DNA of 64,000 bases from Penumbrarchaeum sp964445525 (GCA_964445525.1 CAYULA010000014.1:1-64000); one strand, 5' to 3'. Numbered from the stretch's first letter, positions 17,246-26,909 are shown. Notes: a model not told the origin generated them from the sequence alone. Program-made: numbers and translations.

Positions 17246-19831
17246 TTGTTTTGGCAACGGGTAGTGGTTTCCTTGGAAGGGGTTTCAGGAAATGTCGGTC
17301 AAATTGACGATCCCTCATTCAGGATGATGATGGATAAAATCGAGGATCCAGTCGTAATAATAGACAGGAACGCCAAGATCCTCTATTCCAATGAAAAGGC
17401 TCTGAAGATAATGGAAATGGGTAAGGATGAACTTCATGGAACTTCCATTATGGATCATTTACCGGAGAAACTTGTGGATTCCAGGAAGAAGATCATTGAA
17501 GATGTACTCACAACCGGTGAGATACGCCATACATCCGGAAAGGTCCATGGAATTGACATATCGGTCAGTTACATACCAATCAGGAACCGGTCGGGAGATG
17601 TGATAAGCATAGGCATCCATGCATCGGATATCTCTGAAAGGATCAGGGCCAGATCCGAGATGGAAAGAGCCAGGGAGATAATGTCCAAGATCGCCACAAA
17701 TTTTCCAAATGGTGCTATAGTGGCGTATGACCAGGACCTGAGGTATTTCTTTGCCAGGGGAAAGGGATTGGAGGAAACGGGTCTCTCCACCGAGATGATG
17801 GAGGGTAGAACAATATACGAGGTCTTTCCCGAAGATATTGTGAAACAGATAGAGAAAGAGTACATCGAGGCTGTAAGGGGCAGGACCACAACGATAGAGG
17901 TTCCCTTCGAGGGCAGAATATTCAGGACGATAAACAGTCCTCTAAAGGATACCGACGGGGAGATCATAGGCGGACTGACCATAACCCAGGATATCACCGA
18001 AACTATCAGAATACGGGAGGATCTGGAAGCTTCAAGAAAAACCTACAAGGACATAGTTACCTCGATTCCCTCGGGTCTTTTTATCTATGATTTCAATCCT
18101 CCTGAAAAACTGATTCTAAGATATGCAAACAAGGAAGCCAGCAGACTTACGGGTATAGATATCGAGAAATCCATTGGAAAAGAATTCAACGAGCTGTGGC
18201 CAAACGCCAAAGATGCCGGAATAACAGATTCCTATCTTGATGTTTTGAAAACGGGAAAGAAACTGGAAGTGGATGATATATTCTATCAGGACAAGTTTGT
18301 TTCTGGGGCCTTCAGGTACAAGGTTTTTCCCATCCCCAACAACAAGCTCGTGGTTGCCTTCGAGAATATAACGGAAAGAAAGATGGCTGAACTGGCTCTC
18401 CAGGAGAGCGAGGAAAAGTACAGGATACTGGTTGAGAATCAAACCGACCTTGTTGTGAAGATCGATGTGGACGGGAATTTTCTCTATGTGAGCCCTTCCT
18501 ACTGCAGGATGTTCGGAAAAACCGAAAACGAACTCCTTGGAAACACTTTCATGCCCCTTGTTCACGAAGATGACAGAGAAAAAACCGCCAATGCCATGAA
18601 GGAACTCATGAAACCACCTTATTCATGCTATGTTGAGCAGAGAGCAAAAACGGTTCATGGATGGAGATGGCTGGCCTGGTCGGACACATCGATATTGAAC
18701 GATGATGGTTATGTGAAAGAGATAATCGGTGTCGGAAGGGATTTCACCGAAAGGATTGAAGTCCAGAAAGCTCTGGAAGAGAGCGAGGATATGATGAAAT
18801 CCATATTCCGGGCAGCGCCGATAGGTATAGGAATGGTGGTGGATAGGAACTTCAAATTCATCAATGACAGGTTCTGCAGGATGCTGGGATATGAAAGAGA
18901 GGAACTGCTGGATAAGAATGCCAGGATGATATATCCAACAGATGAGGATTATGAGCATGTTGGAGAGATAAAATACAGACAGATAGAGGAAAAGGGTACC
19001 GGAATCGTTGAGACAAGATTCCTTAAGAAGAACGGAGAGATTATGGATATCCTTCTTTCATCAACCCCGATCGACCAACATGATTGGTCAAAGGGAGTGA
19101 TATTCACGGCTCTTGATATCACCGAGAGGCTGGAAGCAAAAAGTATGATGGAAGATGAAAGGAACAGAGCCGAATTGTATCTTGATCTTCTCAGTCATGA
19201 CCTGGGAAACATACATCAGGGGATACTATCATGGGTAGGATTGTGCGACACACATTCGGATGATAGGGAATTTGCGGGAATGTGCTGGGAAAAAATAACC
19301 GAACTGGCAAAGAAATCAATTATGCTTACCAAGAACATCAAGCTGATCTCAAGATTGAAGGAGAGAAAACCGGAATTTGAGAGTTTTGTGATTTCCGAAT
19401 CCCTGATAAGGTCACTGGAAAGGGCGAAAAGCCTGGATCCTTCAAAGAAAGTTGATGTGGAGATGACCACTCCCGAGGGTGAGATGACTGTAATGGCCGA
19501 ATCCCTCATTGAGGAGGTATTCTTCAATATCATACACAACGGAATCAAGTTCCAGGAGGGGAAAGATGCCTGGATCGGTATCGATGTCGCTTCAGAAAAA
19601 GATACCGTAATGGTGCGGATCTCCGACAAGGGTCCTGGTATCCCGGATGAGTTCAAGGAACTGATTTTCGACAGAACCAAAATGGGATCCCTACACAAGC
19701 ATATGGGCATAGGTCTGGCACTTGTGAAGGAGCTCATGAACCGATACGGAGGATCTATTCATGTGGAAGATAGGATTCCGGGTGAATTGGATAAAGGATC
19801 CACTTTTGTAATCGAATTCCCCCTCGCATAA
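17246..19831 (+). CDS. Multi-PAS sensor histidine kinase
   Basis: About 861 residues with no membrane segment. Around five PAS modules run from residue 25 to 630 (for example DPVVIIDRNAKILYSNEKAL, LVVKIDVDGNFLYVSPSYCRMFG, GIGMVVDRNFKFINDRFCRMLGY, the last two with PAC-type ends IGVGRDFTER and FTALDITER). The phosphoacceptor helix has LDLLSHDLGNIHQGI and the ATPase domain has the N box (FFNIIHNGIKF), ISDKGPGIP and GIGLALVKELMNRYGG. A cytoplasmic sensor of redox, light or small ligands is likely, but the signal is unknown. No response regulator is adjacent. The start is uncertain: the TTG at 17246, a GTG or TTG a few codons later and the ATG triplet before DKIEDP are all possible. Confidence 0.85.
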   Translation: MFWQRVVVSLEGVSGNVGQIDDPSFRMMMDKIEDPVVIIDRNAKILYSNEKALKIMEMGKDELHGTSIMDHLPEKLVDSRKKIIEDVLTTGEIRHTSGKVHGIDISVSYIPIRNRSGDVISIGIHASDISERIRARSEMERAREIMSKIATNFPNGAIVAYDQDLRYFFARGKGLEETGLSTEMMEGRTIYEVFPEDIVKQIEKEYIEAVRGRTTTIEVPFEGRIFRTINSPLKDTDGEIIGGLTITQDITETIRIREDLEASRKTYKDIVTSIPSGLFIYDFNPPEKLILRYANKEASRLTGIDIEKSIGKEFNELWPNAKDAGITDSYLDVLKTGKKLEVDDIFYQDKFVSGAFRYKVFPIPNNKLVVAFENITERKMAELALQESEEKYRILVENQTDLVVKIDVDGNFLYVSPSYCRMFGKTENELLGNTFMPLVHEDDREKTANAMKELMKPPYSCYVEQRAKTVHGWRWLAWSDTSILNDDGYVKEIIGVGRDFTERIEVQKALEESEDMMKSIFRAAPIGIGMVVDRNFKFINDRFCRMLGYEREELLDKNARMIYPTDEDYEHVGEIKYRQIEEKGTGIVETRFLKKNGEIMDILLSSTPIDQHDWSKGVIFTALDITERLEAKSMMEDERNRAELYLDLLSHDLGNIHQGILSWVGLCDTHSDDREFAGMCWEKITELAKKSIMLTKNIKLISRLKERKPEFESFVISESLIRSLERAKSLDPSKKVDVEMTTPEGEMTVMAESLIEEVFFNIIHNGIKFQEGKDAWIGIDVASEKDTVMVRISDKGPGIPDEFKELIFDRTKMGSLHKHMGIGLALVKELMNRYGGSIHVEDRIPGELDKGSTFVIEFPLA

Positions 19832-19863
19832 TCATTTTCTATGATCTGTCCAATTCGGATATT

Positions 19864-20226
19864 ATGAAAGAGCTCTCGGCTGTCAAGCTGGTTGTGAACA
19901 AATCCAGATTCTATTCTCATCTTTACAGGATATCGGGACCGGAGAAGGTTGAAGAGATCCTCAAGGAACATAGAAGGAAGTACAAGAAGGCGAACCATCA
20001 CTGCTATGCTTTCAAGTTCAAGGAAGAGGAATCCTTCAAGAACGACGGAGAGGTGGGCCATCCCGGACAGGCACTTCTTGAGATATTGAAAAGGGAGGAT
20101 CTCGATTCCCACTGTCTCATGGTTTCCAGAATATTCGGCGGAAGGAAGCTGGGAGTGGGAGGTGTAACAAGAGCTTTCAAGGAGGCAGCTGACGGATCCA
20201 TCGAGGAGCTGAGATCACATTCTTGA
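19864..20226 (+). CDS. YigZ/IMPACT family (UPF0029) protein
   Basis: A 120-residue protein matching the N-terminal IMPACT fold: SRFYSHL, AN.HHCYAF, then ND.GEVGHPGQALLEIL, and the signature SRIFGGRKLGVGGVTRAF. Family members (YigZ in bacteria, the N-domain of IMPACT in eukaryotes) are linked to translation or stress control, and the precise biochemical role is unsettled. Its last bases overlap the end of the convergent glycosyltransferase. No clear ribosome site precedes the ATG. Confidence 0.85.
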   Translation: MKELSAVKLVVNKSRFYSHLYRISGPEKVEEILKEHRRKYKKANHHCYAFKFKEEESFKNDGEVGHPGQALLEILKREDLDSHCLMVSRIFGGRKLGVGGVTRAFKEAADGSIEELRSHS

Positions 20227-21342
20227 CCAGATCTCCCTGTATTCCCCGTAGATCTCCTCTGCGAGATCGTCCCAGGTCGGAAGGGAATCCAGGAATTTCT
20301 TGCCGCCTTTTCCGAGCTTCTCCCTGAGGTCCGGGTCGTTTGCCAGTTCGAGTACGGCATCCGCGAAGAGATCCGGCCTTTTTGTGGGAAGAAGCCTTCC
20401 ATTAACTCCGTCCTCGATGAGTTCAGGAGTTCCGCCGGCGGCTGTTGCGATCACGGGCCTCTCGAACTGGAAGGATTCGAGAATCACTCTGGGATTCCCC
20501 TCGTCAGAGACTGAGGATAAAACCAGTATATCGCTTCCGGCCATCATCTTCAGTACATCGGAGTATTCCGGAAGGAATCCCCTGAGTGTTGTATTTGTGA
20601 GATCGTTCTTCTTTATATATTCCTGAAGATCGTCCCACATTCCTCCCTCTCCGACAATGGTAAGGTGAATGGAGGGATCCTTCTCTTTCAGTATCTTCAT
20701 TGATTTGAGGAGGTAGTCAACTCCTTTGTAAGGTCTCAAAGCGCTGAAACAGACCAGTTCCACGGGTCCTCTGTGATGATGGGGTTTGGGGGTTATTGAT
20801 TTCTTATCCTTTTCGGGAACGTCAGGATTGAGGGAGGGATAGGTTATGATCCTGTTCTTTTCAACACCGAAGGAGATCAGCTGGTCTCTTATGGAGGTTC
20901 CCGTTGACACGTATTTGGTGACCTTCCCCATATGAATATTGTAGGGAGGATCGGACATGTCCTGAACCTCCTTTATCATCTCCTGTCCGACCATCCTCGA
21001 AAAGAGCGATATGAGGTATCCGTAAGCTCCGCATGCATGAGCGTGGATTATCATCTTTCCGTATTTCAGTCTGAACCTTATGAGCTGGATGAAGGTAACC
21101 GGAGGAAGGATGAGATACCTGATTACGGGATTTGCGTCATGGAGGAACGGCTGGATACGGTATATGGTGATATTCCCATTTCTTTCAACGGTCTTTGCCT
21201 CGCTGTTCCTGCATGAGTAGACTATGAAATCCACCCTGTCTTCCAATCTCCTCATGAGATTTGAGAAGTATGTGGATGCTCCTCCCTGCCGGGGAAGGTA
21301 AACTGGTGATCCGATCAAGACCTTCGGTCGCTTCTCCTTCAT
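20215..21342 (-). CDS. Glycosyltransferase family 4
   Basis: A 375-residue GT-B glycosyltransferase. The N-terminal half has GSPVYLPRQGGASTYFSNL (acceptor side, Gly-rich loop). The C-terminal half has ELVCFSALRPYKGVDYLLKSM, LTIVGEGGMWDDL and the donor-binding SSVSDEGNPRVILESF..ERPVIATAAGGTPELI with the E-x7-E pattern. It probably adds a sugar in glycan or glycolipid synthesis on the cytoplasmic face of the membrane. AGGGTG lies seven bases before the ATG. No neighbouring glycan genes identify the product. Confidence 0.9.
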   Translation of the reverse strand: MKEKRPKVLIGSPVYLPRQGGASTYFSNLMRRLEDRVDFIVYSCRNSEAKTVERNGNITIYRIQPFLHDANPVIRYLILPPVTFIQLIRFRLKYGKMIIHAHACGAYGYLISLFSRMVGQEMIKEVQDMSDPPYNIHMGKVTKYVSTGTSIRDQLISFGVEKNRIITYPSLNPDVPEKDKKSITPKPHHHRGPVELVCFSALRPYKGVDYLLKSMKILKEKDPSIHLTIVGEGGMWDDLQEYIKKNDLTNTTLRGFLPEYSDVLKMMAGSDILVLSSVSDEGNPRVILESFQFERPVIATAAGGTPELIEDGVNGRLLPTKRPDLFADAVLELANDPDLREKLGKGGKKFLDSLPTWDDLAEEIYGEYREIWSRM

Positions 21343-21495
21343 CTGTGAGCACCCTGGAGCTTCTGTTCTATGATATGTTGTTATTTAACCGTTTGCAGGC
21401 AGCAGATGTTTGGAGATAATAATTGCGATATTCGGTCTACCCTCCCCGGCTCTGCCTTAAATCCTATACGAACCCATTTTTCCAGTGGAGATCAT

Positions 21496-21693
21496 ATGGA
21501 CCTCTTCTACAGGTGTGAAAGGTGTTCCATGGAAGATGTTTGGCGCATCAGGGTCCATGGAACAAGACCCATGGCAAGGACAATGATCAGTGATGTCAGG
21601 TGTCCTGTTTGCGGAGGTTCCATGGAGGAAACCGGATTCGATGCGGTATTCAATGTACAGGATCTCAGGGGGAAGTTCATTGCGGCAAGATGA
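21496..21693 (+). CDS. Small two-CxxC zinc-ribbon protein
   Basis: A 65-residue protein with CERC (residues 7-10) and CPVCGG (36-41), spaced as a zinc ribbon. GTGGAGATCAT before the ATG gives a good ribosome site. It could act as an RNA- or protein-binding accessory factor, but no specific function can be assigned. It overlaps the next gene by 14 nt. Confidence 0.65.
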   Translation: MDLFYRCERCSMEDVWRIRVHGTRPMARTMISDVRCPVCGGSMEETGFDAVFNVQDLRGKFIAAR

Positions 21694-21913
21694 TCAATTC
21701 AGGGATGGTTTTCCGAATATTCTGGATCCAAAGACCGTTTCACTTGTGAATATCGGCATCATGACCGCACTGGGGCTGAACCAGGGTCTGCCTCTTCAAA
21801 TTGCATTGGCCCGTGACGCGGGAGCACTAAGGGACGAGATAATCAGCGCAATGATGATGGGTCTGCCGGGTAAAAGGGAAGAGGTATTGGAGGGATACGA
21901 GAGGTCCACCTGA
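21680..21913 (+). CDS. Carboxymuconolactone decarboxylase-like small protein without the Cys motif
   Basis: About 77 residues from a TTG start with AGGGGGAA upstream, overlapping the zinc-ribbon gene. The segment LDPKTVSLVNIGIMTALG, LPLQIALARDAGALRDEIISAMMMGLPG follows the helical pattern of the CMD/AhpD fold (helix, substrate helix, then AGxxxxEI). The redox CxxC present in AhpD is absent. The function is unknown. Overlap and codon-level coupling with the preceding gene suggest a joint role. Confidence 0.6.
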   Translation: MRQDDQFRDGFPNILDPKTVSLVNIGIMTALGLNQGLPLQIALARDAGALRDEIISAMMMGLPGKREEVLEGYERST

Positions 21914-21950
21914 TCTCAATCCTATTAAATGAAATTGTACATGACCGAGC

Positions 21951-22229
21951 ATGTTCCACGTTGTTATCGGGTGGATAGGCGCTTTTCTTTTTGCGGTCTG
22001 CGCGGTTCCCCAGGTTGTGAAGACATGGAGATCGAAATCCGCCTCTGATCTGTCATGGTTATTCCTTCTTTTCTGGCTTTTCGGGGAGCTTCTTACCCTC
22101 ATCTATATCCTGATTGATGATTATATCGAGTCGATCACCCATTTCCCACTCTACATCAATTACGCTTTCAACACGGTCCTTGTTCTCTACCTGATATATG
22201 CAAAAAGCTTTTACGGCAGGTCTGCCTGA
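21951..22229 (+). CDS. PQ-loop (SemiSWEET-type) membrane protein
   Basis: A 92-residue protein with three membrane helices (about 2-20, 36-55, 64-83). AVPQVVKTWRSKSASDLSWLF in and after the first helix is the PQ-loop signature of the SWEET/SemiSWEET family, small sugar or metabolite facilitators that work as dimers. Substrate unknown. It follows the previous gene by 37 nt on the same strand. Confidence 0.8.
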   Translation: MFHVVIGWIGAFLFAVCAVPQVVKTWRSKSASDLSWLFLLFWLFGELLTLIYILIDDYIESITHFPLYINYAFNTVLVLYLIYAKSFYGRSA

Positions 22230-22312
22230 TTTTCCCTTCCGAAGACTCAGTATCCAACCTATTAATACCCAAAGCTGTATAACGGACCAATCAAGACGGA
22301 TGGGAAAGTCGG

Positions 22313-22963
22313 ATGGAAGCATTGACAATACTGATACTATGCGGTGCCGGGCTCATACTGCTGATCGCCTATCTGATGTATAGAATAGGTTCATACAAAA
22401 AAAAGATACAGGTAAAGGACTCCGCAGGTGAGATATCCCTTCTGGAAAAAGAAAGAAAACCCGACGCAAGAAACAACAATATCATCGAAACCCCGACAAT
22501 ACCCGAGGGAGAGGTTCTGATAATACTCCACAAGGGGAATTCCAGGCCGTGGAGGAAAGCCGTCAGGAATAAATTGAGGGAAGGCAGAAGGGGGGTAATA
22601 ATTACAATGAGGGATCCTTCCCAATTGAGGTCCTCCTTCAAGGGAGATGTCAGATTCATATGGCTTGACAGGTCAACCGCTCATAATTTGGGTAAGAATA
22701 TAACCGTTGTCAATCCCACAAATCTGTCAAAATTACTTCAGGAGATCCAGGCATCCACGAAAAAAGAAGGCCTGGTATTGTTCAGGGGATTCGAGGATCT
22801 GCTTTCCTCCAACGATGCATCCAGGGTTATAAGGTTCTTGAAGATGCTTGACGAGTCCTGCAGGAAGGGGAATTTTTCCACTATTGTCCCCGCGCCTTAC
22901 AAGGCGGTCCCGCAGAGGATCCGGGTGCAGCTCACGGAAGGTTTCGAGACGGTGGTGATCTGA
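22313..22963 (+). CDS. Membrane-anchored DUF835 protein
   Basis: 216 residues: one N-terminal membrane helix (about 4-24), a charged linker, then a soluble domain with GRRGVIITMRDPSQLRSSF, RFIWLDRS, NPTNLSKLLQEI, KEGLVLFRGFEDLLSSND..RVIRFLKMLDE. This is the pattern of archaeal DUF835, a domain often joined to or near signalling ATPases and receivers. The stop is one base from the TTG start of the next gene, so it forms an operon with the STAND regulator. A TATA-like TATTAATA sits about 50 nt upstream. Confidence 0.75.
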   Translation: MEALTILILCGAGLILLIAYLMYRIGSYKKKIQVKDSAGEISLLEKERKPDARNNNIIETPTIPEGEVLIILHKGNSRPWRKAVRNKLREGRRGVIITMRDPSQLRSSFKGDVRFIWLDRSTAHNLGKNITVVNPTNLSKLLQEIQASTKKEGLVLFRGFEDLLSSNDASRVIRFLKMLDESCRKGNFSTIVPAPYKAVPQRIRVQLTEGFETVVI

Positions 22964-22964
22964 A

Positions 22965-25547
22965 TTGGCCTCGGAAGGACCATCACATCTGACAGTTGAT
23001 AGAAAGATACTGCTCCACCTGTTCGAGGTGAAGCACTCGGAGATGGATTTCGAGGTTCCCCAGAGCGTGGTCCAGGACGGGATCGCCGAAGCCGTATCCA
23101 TCAGAAGGGACAATATCCCCAGAACCATGAAGAAGTTGAAAGAGGAGGATCTGGTATACGATGTCCTCAAGAGGATCAAGGGCCTCCCCAGGAAGAGGAA
23201 GGCATATTTTCTCACAGACAAGGGATTGGATTTTGCAAAGCAGGTGAAAGACGAGATAGGATATCACAAGGTTTTTCTTCAGTTATCCGACGGATCGCTG
23301 AAGGAGATATACATGAAGGATGTGACAGGCTATTTGAGCGTTAATATTTCGTTAATTGACCTGCATCAGCTTGTCAACAACGATAATCTTCTGACGGAGA
23401 AGCAGATAAGATCCTTCCTTTCCGATGAGAGCGAGACACCCAACAGGATTGGTTCGGAGGGTTTTGTTTCCTTTCTACAGGACGTGCCAATGCCCAAAAG
23501 ATTCTTCGGCAGGGATGAGGAGCTGTTGATGATTCACCACTGGCTGGAGGAAGAAGGCGGGTCGATTCTTTCAATAACGGGTATAGCCGGAATAGGGAAG
23601 ACAACTCTTGCTGCCAAGGCCATAAAGGAGTCGGAGGGAAACATGCATGTCATGTGGTACAGGTTCCACCGCTGGGATTCCCTGAGAAACGTCCTGTTTT
23701 CGATTGCCAGGTTTCTGGACCAGATGGGGAGGTCGGGATTGAAGACCTACCTGGATTCAAATACCCGGCTGGACAGCAGGGAGTATTATTCCATAATCGA
23801 GTCATCTTTCAAGGACACCCCCATTTTCATGGTTTTCGACGATTTCCAGAGGGCGGCCGATGAGATAGTGGATTTCTTTTCCAACCTGAAGGAGATTGTT
23901 CCCCAGATGGAAGAGCTGAAGATCATTGTGGTGGGGAGGCAGGTGTTTCCCTTCTACGACAGGTCCGATGTCATGGTGAAGGGGATCGTCAAGGAACTGA
24001 ACCTTACCGGTCTTGATAGAGAGAGCTGCAGGGGATTGCTCAAGATAAGGAACGTGAATGAGGACCTGTTCGACAAGGTATACGAGATAACGAAAGGTCA
24101 CCCCCTGTTCCTGCAACTGATATTATCCGCAGAGGACCTGGAGGATCAGAAGGATATCAAGAGATACATCTACGAGGAGATCTTCAAGAAACTGGATTCC
24201 AGAGCCTCACTTTTGCTTCAGATAGCCTCTGTTTACAGATATCCCGTTCCTTCCGAGGCGTTTTTCATGGAGGAGGGACTGGATTTCACCACGCTCGACA
24301 AGCTGGTGGAATCCAATCTTATCCAGGAGACCTCCTATGACGAGTACGAGGCGCATGATCTGATCAAGGAGTTCTTCTACAATCGGCTGACCCCCCAACA
24401 GAAGACGGAATACCACAGGAAGGCCGCCGATCATTACATGGAGACCGGAAATGAGAGAGCCACCGTGGAGGCGATGTATCACATGGCAATGGGTGGACAG
24501 CCGGTCAAAGCTCTGAAACTGGCATCCACCTACGGGGAGTCGATCATCACCAAGGGTCTGATAGAGCAGTTTTCCTCCGTTCTATCACTTCTTGAAAAGG
24601 AGATAAGCGAGGAGACCAGGGAGTACAATGCGACAACCAGATTGTTGCAGGGCGAGCTCCAGATGGTAATGGGAAGATGGGACCGTGCACAATCCGATCT
24701 GACAAGAGCTGCAGCAATCGGTGAGGCCGAGAACAAGCCCTTGATTTCGGGAAAGGCCAATCTCAGATTGGGCCAGATAGAGTCAAGAAGGGGAAAGAAG
24801 GAGGCAGCCGAGAAGAGGCTCCATAAGGCGTTGAAAATTGCCAGGAAGCTACAGAACAAGGAAGAGATGGCAAAAGCCCTTCAGGCCCTTGGAGAGCTCT
24901 ATTCCACAAAGGGGGAATTCCGGGAGGCCAAGAAGAATCTCAGGGAGGCCCTTGAGATAGCAGAAGAGCTCGAAAACCCCACTCTTGAAGCGATCTCCCA
25001 TACGGGTCTGGGTATCATTCATTCGAATCAGGACAAACCCGATCTGGCCATCGATCAGTTCGAGAAGGCTATCATGGCTCTGGAAACGGACGAAAACGCA
25101 CTGGAGCTTGCACGTGTCAAGATCAATACGGGCACAGTTCAAGCCTCTACCGGGGAGTACGAGGAGGCCATAGCCAATTTCGAGGATGCCATAGAACTTT
25201 GCAATCAGACAGGGGATATCAGACTGCAAGCATATGCGCTTGCGGGAGCGGCTCATGTATACATAATGGACAATGAGCCCGAGACAGCCAGGGATTATCT
25301 CGAGGAAGCACTCAGTATCTTCACCAGTATGGGAGAGAGATACAAGATCGCAATGGTCAACCTGGATATGGGAAGACTTCATCTTCTGAAGAAGGAATAC
25401 AATCAGATGAGAAAGGACCTTGACCTCTCCCTTTCCATTCTGGAGGAACTGAATCTGCCTTTCTATTATTCCAAGGTGAAAAGCGAGATAGTGAAGATGC
25501 TTGAATCCAAGGGAAGATTCAAGGAAGCAAAGAGATACTCGTCCTAG
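22965..25547 (+). CDS. STAND-type ATPase regulator with winged helix and TPR repeats
   Basis: 860 residues. An N-terminal winged-helix domain (about 10-95, SIRRDNIPRTMKKLKEEDLV) is followed by a P-loop NTPase with GIAGIGKTTLAAKAI (about 205-219) and IFMVFDDFQ (Walker B). A helical arm with a predicted winged helix comes next, then about ten TPR units to the C-terminus (GELYSTKGEFREAKKNLREAL and similar). STAND proteins act as ligand-triggered switches that oligomerise, and here the first domain implies DNA binding. The TTG start has GGTGATC upstream in the coupled DUF835 gene. It ends in TAG and overlaps the convergent PAN gene by 4 nt. Target and ligand are unknown. Confidence 0.85.
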   Translation: MASEGPSHLTVDRKILLHLFEVKHSEMDFEVPQSVVQDGIAEAVSIRRDNIPRTMKKLKEEDLVYDVLKRIKGLPRKRKAYFLTDKGLDFAKQVKDEIGYHKVFLQLSDGSLKEIYMKDVTGYLSVNISLIDLHQLVNNDNLLTEKQIRSFLSDESETPNRIGSEGFVSFLQDVPMPKRFFGRDEELLMIHHWLEEEGGSILSITGIAGIGKTTLAAKAIKESEGNMHVMWYRFHRWDSLRNVLFSIARFLDQMGRSGLKTYLDSNTRLDSREYYSIIESSFKDTPIFMVFDDFQRAADEIVDFFSNLKEIVPQMEELKIIVVGRQVFPFYDRSDVMVKGIVKELNLTGLDRESCRGLLKIRNVNEDLFDKVYEITKGHPLFLQLILSAEDLEDQKDIKRYIYEEIFKKLDSRASLLLQIASVYRYPVPSEAFFMEEGLDFTTLDKLVESNLIQETSYDEYEAHDLIKEFFYNRLTPQQKTEYHRKAADHYMETGNERATVEAMYHMAMGGQPVKALKLASTYGESIITKGLIEQFSSVLSLLEKEISEETREYNATTRLLQGELQMVMGRWDRAQSDLTRAAAIGEAENKPLISGKANLRLGQIESRRGKKEAAEKRLHKALKIARKLQNKEEMAKALQALGELYSTKGEFREAKKNLREALEIAEELENPTLEAISHTGLGIIHSNQDKPDLAIDQFEKAIMALETDENALELARVKINTGTVQASTGEYEEAIANFEDAIELCNQTGDIRLQAYALAGAAHVYIMDNEPETARDYLEEALSIFTSMGERYKIAMVNLDMGRLHLLKKEYNQMRKDLDLSLSILEELNLPFYYSKVKSEIVKMLESKGRFKEAKRYSS

Positions 25548-26821
25548 GAGAACATTCCTTCCGGAGCCTCGGAGGGTTCCTGTTCTTCCCTTCTGCCCCT
25601 GATCTTTTCCAGGGCGGAGAAAATATCATCACTGCTAATGGACCTGTGATTTCTCCTTATTGCAAACATACCGGCTTCCGTGCAGAGGCTCCTGAGGTCC
25701 GCGCCCGAGAGGTCCTCCGTTCTTCTTGCCAATTCCTTGAGATCCACCTTCTTTGCAAGCTTCATGCCCTTGGTATGTATCCCGAGGATCTTCTCTCTTC
25801 CCTTTTCATCCGGAAGAGGTACCTTGATAATCCTGTCGAATCTGCCAGGCCGCATCAGGGCCTCGTCGAGAATATCCTTTCTGTTGGTTGCCGCCATTAT
25901 GCCGATTTCGGACAGAGCGTGGAATCCGTCCATTTCGGCCAGAAGCTGCATAAGTGTTCGCTGCACTTCCCTGTCTCCAGTGGTGTCCATTCCTAGCCTC
26001 TTGGCTCCGATGGCATCCAGTTCGTCGATGAATATTATGCAGGGTTTCTTTTCCTTTGCCATCTGGAAAAGCTCCCTCACCAGTCTTCCTCCCTCTCCGA
26101 TGAATTTCTGGACCAGTTCGGACCCGACCATTCTTATGAAGGTGCATTCGGCTGAATTTGCCACTGCTTTTGCAAGAAGTGTCTTTCCCGTACCAGGTGC
26201 CCCGACCAATAATACTCCGGATGGGGGATTGATCCCGATCTTCTTGAAGAGATTGGGATTTTTGAGTGGGAGCTCAACGGTCTCCTTTACTTCGTTTATT
26301 ACTTCGTCAAGGCCGCCTATGTCTCTGTAGGTGACCGTGGGCCTCTCTATCAGCTCCGATCCCATTATGATGGGATCCTTGCCCTTTGTCAAGGCCCTCA
26401 TTATCACGAGGTTGTTGCGGTCCAGACCAACCCTGACACCAACGTCGAGTTCGGAGAAATCGACGTCTTCTGAGGAGGTCGTGATGAATGTCTGGCCGGT
26501 TCCGTTCTTGATTATTATTTCATCTTCGGAGAGGACCTCCACTATCTCTCCTATGAGCATGGGAGGCTTCATTACATCGTCCAGTTGCTTCTTGAGGAGG
26601 TTTCTTTCTCTCCTGACCATGTTGAGCTCGTCGTAGGCTGCGGAGAGTTCGCGCTTGTATGCTTCCCTTTCGAGGTTCCCGGTATACTCCATGGACCTTA
26701 TCTGCCCCTTGAGTATCTTGATCTCCTCCCTCAAACTGTCGAGTTCCTGGACCAAGACATCAACGTCCTCCTTGTTTTTTACCGTGGGGGAGACCTTCTC
26801 CTCGTTTTCGGTGGACGACAT
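25544..26821 (-). CDS. pan: Proteasome-activating nucleotidase (PAN)
   Basis: 425 residues. An N-terminal coiled coil (about 20-85), an OB domain (PPMLIGEIVEVLSEDEIIIKNG) and an AAA domain with Walker A GAPGTGKTLLAKA (about 206), Walker B IIFIDELDAIG (about 263) and the second region of homology ATNRKDILDEALMRPGRFD. It unfolds substrates and feeds them into the archaeal 20S proteasome. The usual C-terminal gate-opening motif is hydrophobic-Tyr-X. This protein ends Met-Phe-Ser, a conservative variant with Phe for Tyr. CGGAGG lies before the ATG. No proteasome subunits are in the window. Confidence 0.95.
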   Translation of the reverse strand: MSSTENEEKVSPTVKNKEDVDVLVQELDSLREEIKILKGQIRSMEYTGNLEREAYKRELSAAYDELNMVRRERNLLKKQLDDVMKPPMLIGEIVEVLSEDEIIIKNGTGQTFITTSSEDVDFSELDVGVRVGLDRNNLVIMRALTKGKDPIIMGSELIERPTVTYRDIGGLDEVINEVKETVELPLKNPNLFKKIGINPPSGVLLVGAPGTGKTLLAKAVANSAECTFIRMVGSELVQKFIGEGGRLVRELFQMAKEKKPCIIFIDELDAIGAKRLGMDTTGDREVQRTLMQLLAEMDGFHALSEIGIMAATNRKDILDEALMRPGRFDRIIKVPLPDEKGREKILGIHTKGMKLAKKVDLKELARRTEDLSGADLRSLCTEAGMFAIRRNHRSISSDDIFSALEKIRGRREEQEPSEAPEGMFS

Positions 26822-26909
26822 CTTAAACCTCCGATATTTCTTCCCTTACGTGGGTTGTGTAAAAAAAAGTTCCTATGGGATTCCCGGGGAATTGTATGAT
26901 ATTATTGTA

